Shown here piece by piece: positions 51,001 to 60,961 of a stretch of 64,000 nucleotides of DNA. Positions within the stretch are counted from its first letter, which is position 1, and every line of letters begins with the position of its first letter. This DNA comes from Bathynomus jamesi. Its lineage: Eukaryota > Arthropoda > Malacostraca > Isopoda > Cirolanidae. The position numbers and the translations under genes are program-made. A model generated the notes under the pieces. It was not told where the DNA came from. It saw nothing but the letters and a program-made list of their open reading frames with translations, and did no database searches. Location of the stretch: positions 1,355,379 to 1,419,378 of the forward strand of contig JAJOZX010000481.1 in the NCBI GenBank assembly GCA_023014485.1, written 5' to 3'.

Positions 51001-51158
51001 GACCGAATCCGAGCTAGGCCGTATTATGGCTACTTTTAATGAAAGGGTGATAAATGAAATGGGGGCTTCACCCCCAGCCAACCCAATGATCTGAATACAG
51101 AAGTTGAGGTATTGGCCCACATTCGGTCCAGCGAGTGCCACGTCATCGAGGAGATAAT
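51001..51158 (+). CDS. Candidate internal exon, identity unknown
   Basis: Preceded by a pyrimidine-rich TTTTAATTACAG acceptor and followed by GAGATAAT-GTAAGT, a near-consensus donor. It encodes ELGRIMATFNERVINEMGAS and, after a one-base shift, NTEVEVLAHIRSSECHVIEE. No neighbouring exon was found. A decayed gene or transposon exon is possible. Confidence 0.35.
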
Positions 51159-51324
51159 GTAAGTATTTTTGAAGTTAAGAACAAAACGCAATATATTTTC
51201 ATTTATTAAATAGCAGAAAACATGTACAAAACGGTATCAGTATCCGTTACATAATTCTTAATGGCTACAGTTACAAATGTATATACAGCTTTACACAATA
51301 TAGATATACACCTTACAGGGTGTG

Positions 51325-51792
51325 CTAACATATGGGAACCTTTTTTATCTGTTTGCATACACTTTTATCGTTCATATTTGTGTCGCACAAATTGAATAAT
51401 TTTAAAAAATTCATAAAACTCTTCCCACGTGACATGTGCATGAGAAATAAAATGCAATACAACCCGCATGTTTCAGTATAATATCCTTGGAAACGATATG
51501 GGGACCAAATAACCTCAGGCACGCTTAGTTGGGCTATAAACTTCACAATTACCGAATCATTCCATGGCGGAAAACTGAGTGAGTCAAAATAGTACATTCT
51601 TTCCCTAGTTTTAAAATAGATTGCAAACCAATGAATCCCCTCACCCCCCACAATGTCGGTGTTAACGATAATCCCGTACTATTTTCTCGTACTCGGCAGC
51701 TTCAATATTTCATTCTTCGCAAACACACCGATAAATTTTGAACGTGTGAAACGGTCACTTTTCATTACTCTCTGGAGTGTATTCGCATCCAT
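51325..51792 (-). pseudogene. PRO: Adenain-like cysteine protease
   Basis: ATG at 51792 starts one base after the MCP stop. MDANTLQRVMKSDRFTRSKF and IGVFAKNEIL precede an in-frame TAG (about 51676). Then GIHWFAIYFK (catalytic His), YYFDSLSFPP (catalytic Asp) and TETCGLYCILFL (catalytic Cys) follow, the order of adenovirus-type maturation proteases. In Polintons it is thought to process capsid precursors. One stop codon aside, the frame is complete. Confidence 0.87.
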
Positions 51793-52588
51793 TTTAAAAA
51801 TCTGCGACGACTTTCCTGAAACGATCAATCTCTATTAATGCCTGTGATTCGAGAAACACGAGTACACTTATAGGCGCGTCTATAGGTTTGCCAAATTCCA
51901 ACCTGACTGAGATGTTCCCACTCTGTTGTGGACTTAAGAGCGTATCTGTGCCAGCAGACAAGTCAGGCGTAATATCAAATGAATAAATGTTAAATTCTTC
52001 GACAAATTCTTTCTGCGTTACACCAAAACCAAGTTCGTTACAGGCGCCTGTATTATGTGCCAGACTACTATATGCTCTCGCGCAGAGCGGGAACACAGCA
52101 TCTGATGTGTAATCCGTAATCATGGCCCCTCCCAGAGCGACGCCATTTACGTATAGAGTAATATTTTTAAGGCCGAAATTCTCGAATTTAAAGGCACTCT
52201 TTATATTTTCCATTCGTCGAGGCGTGGTCCTGCATTCCAATTAATATCCTTTTAGGTAGGACGCCAAGGGCCACGTTTTCTAGTTGCTTCGTCGCCAGCC
52301 CTGCGGGGATCGTGTACAGTTTGATCTGTACCCTGTTAATTGGGTATTTTACTGTGGCGTGTATTAAGTCTTTCTCAATTTCTATTTGTTTCGGGGAGCT
52401 TAATTTCACTCGGCGTATACGTAAATACGTTTCCATGATCTGTATCACAAAGGGTTTAGCGCCTTCTTCTTGATCAGACCCCCCCCCAGATTTACGCAGA
52501 TCTCAGGAATCGTGCAGGTAAGCTTCAACTTCATATCCACCCCGTTCATAAGCAACTTCTCGTGGAATGTGAAGTCTGTATGCAGGCT

Positions 52589-55500
52589 AGGGTGGCCCAC
52601 TTTTCAATTTTTTTTTAAAAGTATAGGTTATCGTAGTTTTTCCCATTATTTGGCACTATATTAGCACATGGTACCATTTTTACAAAAATTGATCAATATT
52701 TAGGGGTCTCGCATCGACCTTGAAATTAAGTTTTTTTTTTTTTTAAATGCGTACTTTTTAACTTTTTACTGAATCAAGATAAATCATTAAGTAGGGATGT
52801 TTTCTGAATCCTCTTGATGAGAGAAGTCGTTTGGTGTGCCTTCCAATGTCATACGACTAACGGTTTAAAAGTTGTGCCTGTATACAGGTAATACCAATGT
52901 GCTAGTATAGTGCCAAATAATGGGAAAAACCACGATCACCTATACTTTTCAAAAAAATCAGCAAATAGCAGACAAATAAGGAAGAAAAACAATAACTTAA
53001 ACAATCACTTTTGCATTGTATTGACCACTATCACACGTCACTGGCTGCAACGTTGTCCCTCTGTGCTATGTCATCGTGGCGAGTGATGACTTCTTGAAGT
53101 CGCCGAAGATCCTGCAGCTGTGCCTCGTCCTTTGTGACCATGTTCGCATAGTCTTGTATCAGTTGGACTCCTCTTTCAGCGACGTCATTGGTGACCTGGA
53201 GATTAGAGATCACATCCTTCAGACGACAAAACTCCTCGTTCTCGTCCCACTTATCAGTTGGCAGGGTGAGCCACGAAGACCCATACATCTTCAGACCTGC
53301 AAATAAGAACCAGGAGGACTCGTCGATCAGGTCGGGGAGTAGCGTCATCTCGTCGACTGAGATGTTCTCGTATGTGAAGTCTTTGGGTACAGGGAGGTGG
53401 GACAGCTTCTCTGTCATCTGTTGCTTCACAGTGCCATCCACCTTGTTGCTGCATAGAGCGAAGATGACGGTCTGAGGCCTCAGATACCAGAAGTGCCGCC
53501 TCATCACTGCCAGTGACGCTTCTGCCACCTCGCGGTCCACTGCCCTATACCTCAGAAAACGCTGGTATAGTACCAGGTCATTCAACGGCGCATCAGCTGC
53601 TACAGGGGCCGCCAACCAAGCTGGTACGTACAGAAGAGCGATGAACACCACGATCCTGTGCAGTTTGTCGACCAGCTCGGCGTCGAGCTCCAGCTGCCTA
53701 CTGAACATCAGCAGTTTTGTGTAGTAGATGACCTGAAACAGAATAGGCACCATTGTAAGTAAGACAGGTTTATTGTTACCAATTACTTTGTTTGCGTTAT
53801 AATGAAATGTTTATCTTTGAATAACATTTAAACTTATCTCTAGATTATTTTTGTTTGAAAATACTAACTTTAGCCATCCATCTTACGTGGTGGTAGGCTC
53901 CTGGGCGCATGAGGTGAATGCCACGGCGTGGTTGTGTCCCGAGTACCAGGAGCGTGATCTCTGCCACTTCCCGGTAATCGTCTTTGACGAAACCAGAAGC
54001 TGTGCTCAGGAAGCTGACCGCCGCGTCCTGGAGTTCTATTAGCCACGTACTCTCCGCCAGATTCTCGACCTGCAGCTTGCAATAGGTCGAGAGATCGAGC
54101 TCGTCCCATCTTCAAAAATAATGTGTGTCCTAACTTTACCTTGCACAAAAAATGAACTAACCTTCTCTTCAACTGCTGAAACAAAGGATCAGTTGGTGCC
54201 GTAGTCCTTCCGAGCAGGGTGACGGCTACTGCCCCCACGATAAGCTCTAGGACGTGATGACGGCATCCCAGCTGGTGTCGAAGCAGAGTCCGATGACGCT
54301 CTCCTCACATCCCCAATCTTCGAGAGCATGTATGGTTGCCCGCGCCTGCGACAGTCCGGTGCCGTCAGCAACAGCTGGGACTGACAGCAACTTTCCTTCT
54401 GTGCAATGAGGAGCCCCGGAGATGAGAATTGCTTGGCGGTGCTCCGCCGTTCCAAGGAAGTTCTGAAACACATGCCATATATTTCAATTTCATGGTTGTA
54501 AAGTAACCTATTTTTGCTCACATTCAGTTCTCTTTTTAATTGACATTATGCTTCTTGAATCTCATTACTAAATTGATAGCTATGAAAACTTAATCAACTG
54601 ACCTTGACCATTTTGCCATCCCAGTGGACAACAGTGTGCCTCGGTGGCGTGAAGGAGTCCTTCACAGCCGTCGCCACTTCACGGCGATGTGACACTCTTC
54701 CCCGGCGAGCCGTTTCTTTCGAGATGCTGAACTGATTGAGGTCTGCTGGTGGATCCGCCGAACGTGTGATAGCAGCCACAATGCTTACTACCTATGTAGA
54801 GAATGGAAAATGGAAAGGAAACTGTTAAGAATACATGTGGGTTACGGGACACTTTAAAACTGACGCTATCGATGAATACTATACACAATACGCACCTGAT
54901 TATTGGACATGCGGAAACGATCAGCCACTTCCATGACAGCAGGTGCATTAAGGATGCGGCGAGGAAGATTGACAGACACACTTGGCTCTTTCGGCAGGGG
55001 GAACGCTAGTTCTGTCTCCGACTCTCCTGACATGCCAGTATCATCATTCTCCATGGCCTCATCTCCGGTTTCGTATGCACACTGAGGTTTGCGGCTCCTG
55101 GCGAGGACGTTTTCTTCCTTCCTGTAGCTTTCTTTTTACAGCGAAAACTTTATCGTTCCCGCTCATCGTTGCCACCCGAGGACCACGTTGATCGAGGTAG
55201 AAGTCAATGTCTTCGTTCTTGTCCTTGTCCGACAGCAGTCGATTCTTCTTTATATCTTCGACAGCGTCAGATGCTCCGATATCCTACAGCTTGTCCACAC
55301 TGTCCGAAAACTTCTGCCGTTTTCCTCCGGCGTCAGTTTCTCGTTTTCTGCTCTTTTGGAGTAAGTGCCACTCTTTCCACAATGCCTCTAGCTTCCGTTC
55401 GCAGTTGAGCTTTGTGATTGTTTTAATGCGGGCCATGTTCCAAAACTTTAAGACGTTGTTTACGGTTTCTTTGAATGCGTCTTTCCTGTTAGCAGTGTAC

Positions 55501-56217
55501 TGGATAACACTGAAGAAGTATTGCAAAACCTGCCGTGTTGTTGGCAATTTGCTACCACTGATGGAGGACGACCGTTGACCAACTAAAAAATTTCCGAGGC
55601 CGATCTTAGAGAAGGTAGCGATGTTATTTTCGCCTTTCCTTTTGATGACTCTCTGTTTGTAGCTTCAAGAGTTCTTCCAGTTATGGTTGCCATCGATTTG
55701 TCCATGACAAAGGATGAGGAACTCAGACAGAATTTCAAAATGTTATGATCTGCAAAAAAAGAAATAGGTTAGGTACCTGACACAGGCATAATGCATTTTC
55801 TAATTACCTATACACATTATACATTCCGCCCGGGTATGGTGACTCATTTTTTTGAAAAGTATAGGTGATCGTGGTTTTTCCCATTATTTGGCACTATACT
55901 AGCACATTGGTATTACCTGTATACAGGCACAGCCTTTAAACCGTTAGTCGTATGACATTGGCAGGCACACCAAACGACTTCTCTCATTAAGAGGATTCAG
56001 AAAACATCCCTACTTAATGATTTATCTTGATTCAGTAAAAAGTTAAAAAGTATGCATTTAAAAAAAACAAACTAGTAATTTCAAGGTCGATGCGAGACCC
56101 CTAAATATTGATCAATTTTTGTAAAAATGGTACCAATGTGTTAGTATAGTGCCAAATAATGGGAAAAACCACGATCACCTATACTTTGAAAAAAAAATTG
56201 AAAAGTGGGCCACCCTA
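52589..56217 (-). mobile_element. 3.6-kb spliced DNA transposon (lineage 2)
   Basis: ATGCAGGC is duplicated at 52581-52588 and 56218-56225. The ends TAGGGTGGCCCACTTTTCAA and its complement are the start of long inverted repeats (about 370 bp). Each end itself folds back: AAGTATAGGTGATCGTGGTT-type blocks occur inverted within each TIR (52625-52680 against 52890-52945). The interior codes a minus-strand multi-exon transposase. The 8-bp TSD recalls hAT or P elements, but the transposase shows neither signature. Confidence 0.88.
53031..55572 (-). pseudogene. Multi-exon transposase of the 3.6-kb element
   Basis: Exons (minus): about 55572-54896, 54791-54603, 54462-54162, 54109-53887 and 53732-53031, joined by GT-AG introns of 53-154 bp or so. 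Motifs: LPTTRQVLQYFFSVIQ, FWNMARI, HTVVHWDGKMVK, AILISGAPHCTEGKLL, HALEDWGCEESVIGLCFDT, CRHHVLELIVGAVAVTLLG, WDELDLSTYCKLQVENL, KDDYREVAEITLLVLG, LMRPGAYHH and VIYYTKLLMFSRQLELDAEL. Between CFDT and CRHHVLEL roughly 25 residues appear deleted, and exon 1 has a stop and a shift, so this copy is dead. The family recurs in invertebrates as unannotated protein. Confidence 0.72.
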
Positions 56218-56803
56218 ATGCAGGCGCCCAAAACATTCATATATATACTTTTTAGAATTTTTAAATTTATCCTTTATTCCATCTTCATCTTTGGTGTGGT
56301 AATACCCCTCGGCTGTTAAAAAGGTGTCCTTCGCTTCTTTTGAAAAGTTGAGGACATTTTCCAGATAGGCTCGTAGGTGGTAGTATCCCGTACCTGCCGA
56401 GATGTTAACCTGGTTTAAATACACTTCACACTAGCTGAATATGGAGTGTAAAAAGTTGGTTTCAGGGTAGGCAGAGTAGCTATCATCGTAGATTGTTCCA
56501 TCAGAATGGGCTATACGCCGTTTAACATACATGTGCATGCAGCTCGGGTCAAAAAAGTAAGGGCCTGAGCTGGGTATCACGAATTCTATAGGGGCACTAG
56601 GTGAACTAATTGTTTAATGGGTTAATTGTAATAAAATCACTATGCTCGATAGAGACCTGAGTGGGGGCATATCAAAGAGGGACAGTTCCGATTTACAACA
56701 TTGTGAACTACATGGGTGGATGAAACGCGCCATGACGAGTCAGAAATAGTGCCACTTCCCACGACAAGTATTAGTCAACCTATGATTCGTGAGAGTAGTG
56801 TCC

Positions 56804-57294
56804 TCAGCTTATATCAGTTAAAAAAAGATCAGCCATAGGTTTCATACGCTTAGAGCACTTCTTCTTTGGTCTCCTTTTACGTTTAATGCTACGTGATGGT
56901 AACCCCTTCTTCCTGGCAGATCTCTTCTTTCCGCCACGCGCTGGTAACCCCTTCTTCCTGGCAGATCTCTTCTTTCCACCACGCGCTGGTAACCCCTTCT
57001 TCCTGGCAGATCTCTTCTTTCCGCAACCACGCATTTTTCTCTTTGTATCTTTGATGATTTCATTCCGTGTACGTTTTAATTGTTTTTTTAGAGCTTCTTT
57101 AGGCTTAGTGCCATCCATTATGTATTCTGCCGCGTTAAAACCTGTTTGTAACGCCTTCTGCCCTAGGTACCTGGCCCCCCTCTTCAACAGGGGAACAGCG
57201 GTGCGTAGTATGGATGAAAAAATGGAACCAAGACCACTCCCACGCTGGTACCTCACTCCTCGGTATACTATGAACGGTCTTCGAGTCATTATAA
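56804..57294 (-). CDS. Basic core-like protein with tandem repeats
   Basis: A 161-residue intact frame. Residues 1-45 (MTRRPFIVYRGVRYQRGSGL, GSIFSSILRTAVPLLKRGAR) hold an amphipathic helix; the C-terminal half is extremely basic. Three 15-residue units KKRSARKKGLPARGG lie in tandem (DNA 56898-57032, 45-bp period). Its ATG overlaps the stop of the previous gene (TAATG). By place and charge it may condense DNA or line the capsid as adenovirus core proteins do; this is inference. Confidence 0.75.
56898..57032 (-). repeat. Three 45-bp coding tandem repeats
   Basis: Units at 56898-56942, 56943-56987 and 56988-57032 are nearly identical (GGTAACCCCTTCTTCCTGGC...). Copy A has one diverged unit at the same place. 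Confidence 0.95.
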
Positions 57295-58163
57295 ACGACG
57301 AAAGTGTAGTTTCACTGTTAAGCTCCCATCACCGAGTGGGAAATTTTTTCCCTCAATCGTCCTTATATACAGTATATCGAGATGTTGGTTAATAGATTAG
57401 TCGCAACATTCACATAATGGGGCTTGTCATATATAATGCTCATGCTTTTCCCTCTATGGTTGGGGATGTGTGCAATGCGCAGCGGACGTGCATGGGTGTC
57501 TCCAATAAATTGGTGCTCTACAATATTGCTGTAATAGCACATGTCTGGGGGCAGAGAGCTTTCACCCAATTTCTCCATCTTCAATTGATACACTAAGCTG
57601 GACAAGTCTGCTGTGCCTCGTGAAAGGTATCTCTTTGGAAGGCTGCGCTATAACGGTCCTCAGCCACAATTGTGAACAGCTCTTTATCTTTAATATTTCT
57701 ACTAAGCGTTGACTTTAACTTCAATGTGCATGCAGGAGTGTCTATGTTTACGACTTCAAAAAGTAAATCGCTTGTCAAGTACGACTTTTCAAGACTCTTG
57801 TTTAAACCCGTCACAATGTCCATTATTGTCCATGGCTGTATCATAATGTCCGATTCCTAGCGATACATTTATGCTATAGTACCGTTGCTCACCGAACAGG
57901 GTTTAACGAATAGTATTGTCTAAGGTTATGCCTATTTTTTCGCATTCATCGGTTCTTCTAAGGATCGGAAATATGATTTGTTCATTTTCAAGAGTTAAAA
58001 ATTTGGTGGCTAACTGAAGTTCACATAACCCCACCTCATACGAATCACGCTCCAATTCAATGGGTCCATGGAGTTCTGTCACAAAGTTGGCGAGGTTGTT
58101 GTTAGGGTGTACAGACAGGGACGAGGAGGACGGGAGTGTGACGTAGAAATGGTCAGGCGCCAT
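57291..58163 (-). pseudogene. Capsid-associated ORF (penton-like candidate), copy C
   Basis: Begins MAPDHFYVTLPSSSSLSVHP, NNNLANFVTELHGPIELERD and SYEVGLCELQLATKFL. Later DLLFEVVNIDTPACTLKLKS, EKLGESSLPPDMCYYSNIV and RIAHIPNHRGKSMSIIYDKP. Shifts near 57900 and 57600 break it; copy A is broken at other points. By synteny a minor capsid protein is likely. Confidence 0.65.
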
Positions 58164-58171
58164 GTTGCTTA

Positions 58172-59210
58172 CTATTTAAGCTTCATTATTGCATCAGCTT
58201 TTATATAGGTGTTGAAGCGTTCTGCGTAACCCAGCCATTTCACCAGGTACATTTTTCTCTTTCCTGAGCCTTTGCTTCCTATAATTTTCTCAATTTTAAA
58301 CACACTTTTTCCTAAATTAAATGCCACTTTCTGCAATTCCTCGCGGTAAAAGCCTCCTGAGATCTCTTCTCCATTCAAATCTTCAATGTAATACATCATT
58401 ATCTCACCTTTAGGCCTCATAGCCCTAACTTCAAAAATCTCACGTGTCCATCCTTGCTCAAATCCCTTCGCAAATTTATTCCCCGAACGTAATAACCTTA
58501 CATAATCATTGATTTTGAAGCGCGCAGAGTGTGGTGGCGTCTATCTCTTCTCAACTCTGGACGCGTACCTCTTTCTAAAACTTTGTTAGGCGTTGTGCCA
58601 ATCGTACGGTGATGTGAACGGTTGTAAGATGAAGCCAGTGAACCGAGAATGTTTATATATCTGTATGTGTTTTTATGTGTAAAATAGCGGTGCATGCGCT
58701 CCTTTATGGTAAGTTGAACTCTTTCAGCTAAAGAAGCCTTATGTATAGAATTGGTAGTGTAGTAACTGATATTAAACTCTGACAGCATGTTCTGAGAAGC
58801 GGGTCCTATAAATGCTTTCCCCATATCCGTACAAAAATAGCCAGGAATCCTGTTTTCTTTCAACATCAACGTTTTGGTCGCTTTAGCAACTGTTTCAGGC
58901 GATTAGCCACAGATATCTAGAGAATACGTCTATTATGAATAGGATGTAGCGGTAACCGTCGTTATACACTGAATAACTTTGCATGTCTGTTAAATCCGCC
59001 TGCCAAATAGAGTCAATCGAGGCAGCTGTTGTCTTGGCCGTTTTAAACCTTTTTCTCACCGGTTTATGAAGTATATAAGCATCCTGTTCCCGCAAAAATC
59101 TCAACATCTTTTTTCCTTACACCGTAAACACCTCTGTACAGTCTATTAACGCCACCATAAGAGGCGGGGTTAGAAATATCATAATAGTGCTTACTTAATA
59201 TGTTAGCCAT
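58172..59210 (-). pseudogene. INT: Polinton integrase with chromodomain, copy C
   Basis: ATG at 59210 overlaps the stop of the upstream gene. MANILSKHYYDISNPASYGG, REQDAYILHKPVRKRFK and WQADLTDMQSYSVYNDGYRY (first Asp) lead to YFCTDMGKAFIGPASQNM (second Asp) and KASLAERVQLTIKERMHRYF (Glu). VFKIEKIIGSKGSGKRKMYL and VKWLGYAERFN form the chromodomain. There are shifts near 59105, 58900 and 58520 only, so it is better kept than copy A. Confidence 0.88.
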
Positions 59211-59930
59211 TTGTGTATTTTAGAGGGACGTGGATAAGGCTGGCCGTTTGTTCTCTTCTTTCTCCTCTTCAGAGACACTGCTACTGCTGGGGGCGATGAT
59301 GTACTCAGTTGTGACACATGCGAGACTTGTTCCAAGTCTTTAAACCTATTCAGATTACCTATCAATGTTTTGGGGACATTTATTTGTTGTAGTCTTGCTT
59401 TAATATGCTTACATCCTGTTGGTGAGGGTCTGTCCCACTTTTTCACCAGATCATGAACAATATCAACGATGTTGGATCCTTGTACCCTTGTTCCTTCAAC
59501 AATGACCTCGCCTGTATCGGTCCACTGTATGATGGGATCCTCACTCAATAGATTATAAAGACTTAACCCTTTATTCCTCAATGTATGTGGGAGGCTGTTT
59601 TTTAACACATATTCGAAGTGTTGTGTGCCGTTGCTCTTTGGTCGGCCATCGTCAGATCCTGTGTCGCTATGCTCAGCACTCGAGCTGGGCCTAATAACAA
59701 CGGGGAGCTCTGTCGGATGCTTATAATCCTCGTACTCCTGAAGAAATTTCTGCAAAGCCTCTTGGTACAAGATCCTTTTCTCATCAGGTGACTTCACTGT
59801 TTAATAGGGCTAGCAAGTCGCTTTCCATTCATTTAAGCCTACCTTTACGGGGTTCTAGAACCATGTCTGGAGTCTTTGAACTTTGCAATGAAGCATACAC
59901 CTCGTGCGGAATCACAACCACCTTCTTCAT
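59195..59930 (-). pseudogene. Unknown Polinton ORF upstream of integrase, copy C
   Basis: Begins MKKVVVIPHEVYASLQSS at 59930, then shifts and a stop near 59800-59830. The long frame 59195-59797 has KRILYQEALQKFLQEYEDYK, LRNKGLSLYNLLSEDPIIQW, GEVIVEGTRVQGSNIVDIVH and a basic tail to KWLTY. Conserved in Polintons, function unknown. Confidence 0.75.
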
Positions 59931-60257
59931 TATATTAATCTAGTCAGTAAAGGACCCAAAACTGAAAATAAGATAGGCAGGAATGATGCTCCTCTTTGTA
60001 TAATAATGCGCTTTTCTTACCCACAGTTTGACTTTCATGAGCGAGCGCTCGTATTATATTCTTGTACAGTAACGACATAAGCGAGTCTTCTGAGACGGTT
60101 TCATTAATACATTACATTTTATAACATTAAGACAGATTTCACAAATGCATTTTAAAAAGTCTGATTCGATATTTTTAACAAACATCTGTTGCAGTGCCCG
60201 AGGCAATCTTTGATAGATTTTTATTAATTCACGGTATTTCTTTAGCCTATTTGTCAT
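59930..60257 (-). pseudogene. Small conserved Polinton ORF, copy C
   Basis: MTNRLKKYRELIKIYQRLPR to MKPSQKTRLCRY, then a frameshift; the tail (PAYLIFSFGSF in another frame) ends near 59940. The intact version is at 24058-24381. Its ATG overlaps the ATPase stop by ATGA. Confidence 0.72.
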
Positions 60258-60866
60258 TCTGGAATATACACCGTTTCAGGTTCGCTTGGGAATATATTCG
60301 TTCTTAGAAGCACCCTAAACGTGTTTCGCGGGTGAAGGTCACAAAGCAAATATCCATAACGCTGGTTTGTGGCCTCTTCATAAACCTCCAAAAACTCCTT
60401 ACGCTGATTCGGGAACATTTGACTGGCTAATACCGCAATTTGATACATACATCTTTACGTTGCGCGAATAAGACTAGACATTGTGTATTTAACGATACAT
60501 CGCGCATGTATCTATTTTTGAAAAATAGATTCTGATTGATGATGAACACGCTTATGTTAAGGTGGTGGGAGAATACTGTAAATGTCTCGGCAAACGTTTT
60601 ATCGATCTCCAACATGAGATCGTCAATTACGAATTAACGTCATAGACCCCCTTGTAGAACAAAATATCCTCTTGGTACTCGTTGAACACTGATTGATACG
60701 TCGAATAGCACCATATAACTTTATGCACAAATTTTGAGAACATCTCCCCCTCTTCTTTAATGATTTTAAGCATAAACACAGTTTTACCACATCCTGTAGG
60801 GCCAGATATATTACATGTGGCTGGGCTCGTGAACCTGAATTTTTCTACAGAATCCATTTCTAACAC
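60254..60866 (-). pseudogene. ATP: Polinton packaging ATPase, copy C
   Basis: MLEMDSVEKFRFTSPATCNI is followed by SGPTGCGKTVFMLKII, a textbook Walker A (residues 21-29). FVHKVIWCYSTYQSVFNEYQ comes next; a deletion and stop after GVYDVNS removes about ten residues before FVIDDLMLEIDKTFAETFT (Walker B). NQNLFFKNRYMRDVSLNTQC, MFPNQRKEFLEVYEEATNQR and NIFPSEPETVYIPE end it. This is the FtsK/HerA-type genome-packaging ATPase of Polintons. Confidence 0.88.
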
Positions 60867-60961
60867 GTCACGCCCCTAAGTGGGCCATTTACAAAATATT
60901 ACAAATATTGAGTGCTGCTCCTTATATTTTGTTTTTCTTCCACAGAACCGTGAATGACACG
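60867..60961. promoter_or_regulatory. Divergent intergenic region ATPase/POLB
   Basis: Only about 95 bases separate the outward-facing starts of the ATPase (60866, minus) and the POLB-side frame (ATG at 60908 or 60962, plus). It must hold both promoters. No consensus TATA is evident; TTATATTTTG near 60921 is weak. Confidence 0.35.

Larger units (their letters stand above)
51794..56733 (-). pseudogene. MCP: Major capsid protein split by a transposon
   Basis: The N-terminal part (56218-56733) begins MARFIHPCSSQCCKSELSLF and includes YLNQVNISAGTGYYHLRAYL. At 56217 it is cut by a DNA transposon and resumes at 52588 with HTDFTFHEKLLMNGVDMKLK. VKYPINRVQIKLYTIPAGLA, FDITPDLSAGTD and SGNISVRLEFGKPI follow, ending VVADF. 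This is the double-jelly-roll Polinton capsid protein; unlike copy A it keeps the true C-terminus. Shifts lie near 52200 and 52480. Confidence 0.88.

Noticed and set aside
54803..55578. Plus-strand frames at 54.8-55.6 kb
   Set aside because: They are antisense to spliced exons of the minus-strand transposase, which has ordered motifs and splice sites.
56898..57032. Evenly spaced 45-bp repeats as a CRISPR array
   Set aside because: The units are back to back without spacers, are in frame and code a basic peptide; the setting is a eukaryotic Polinton.
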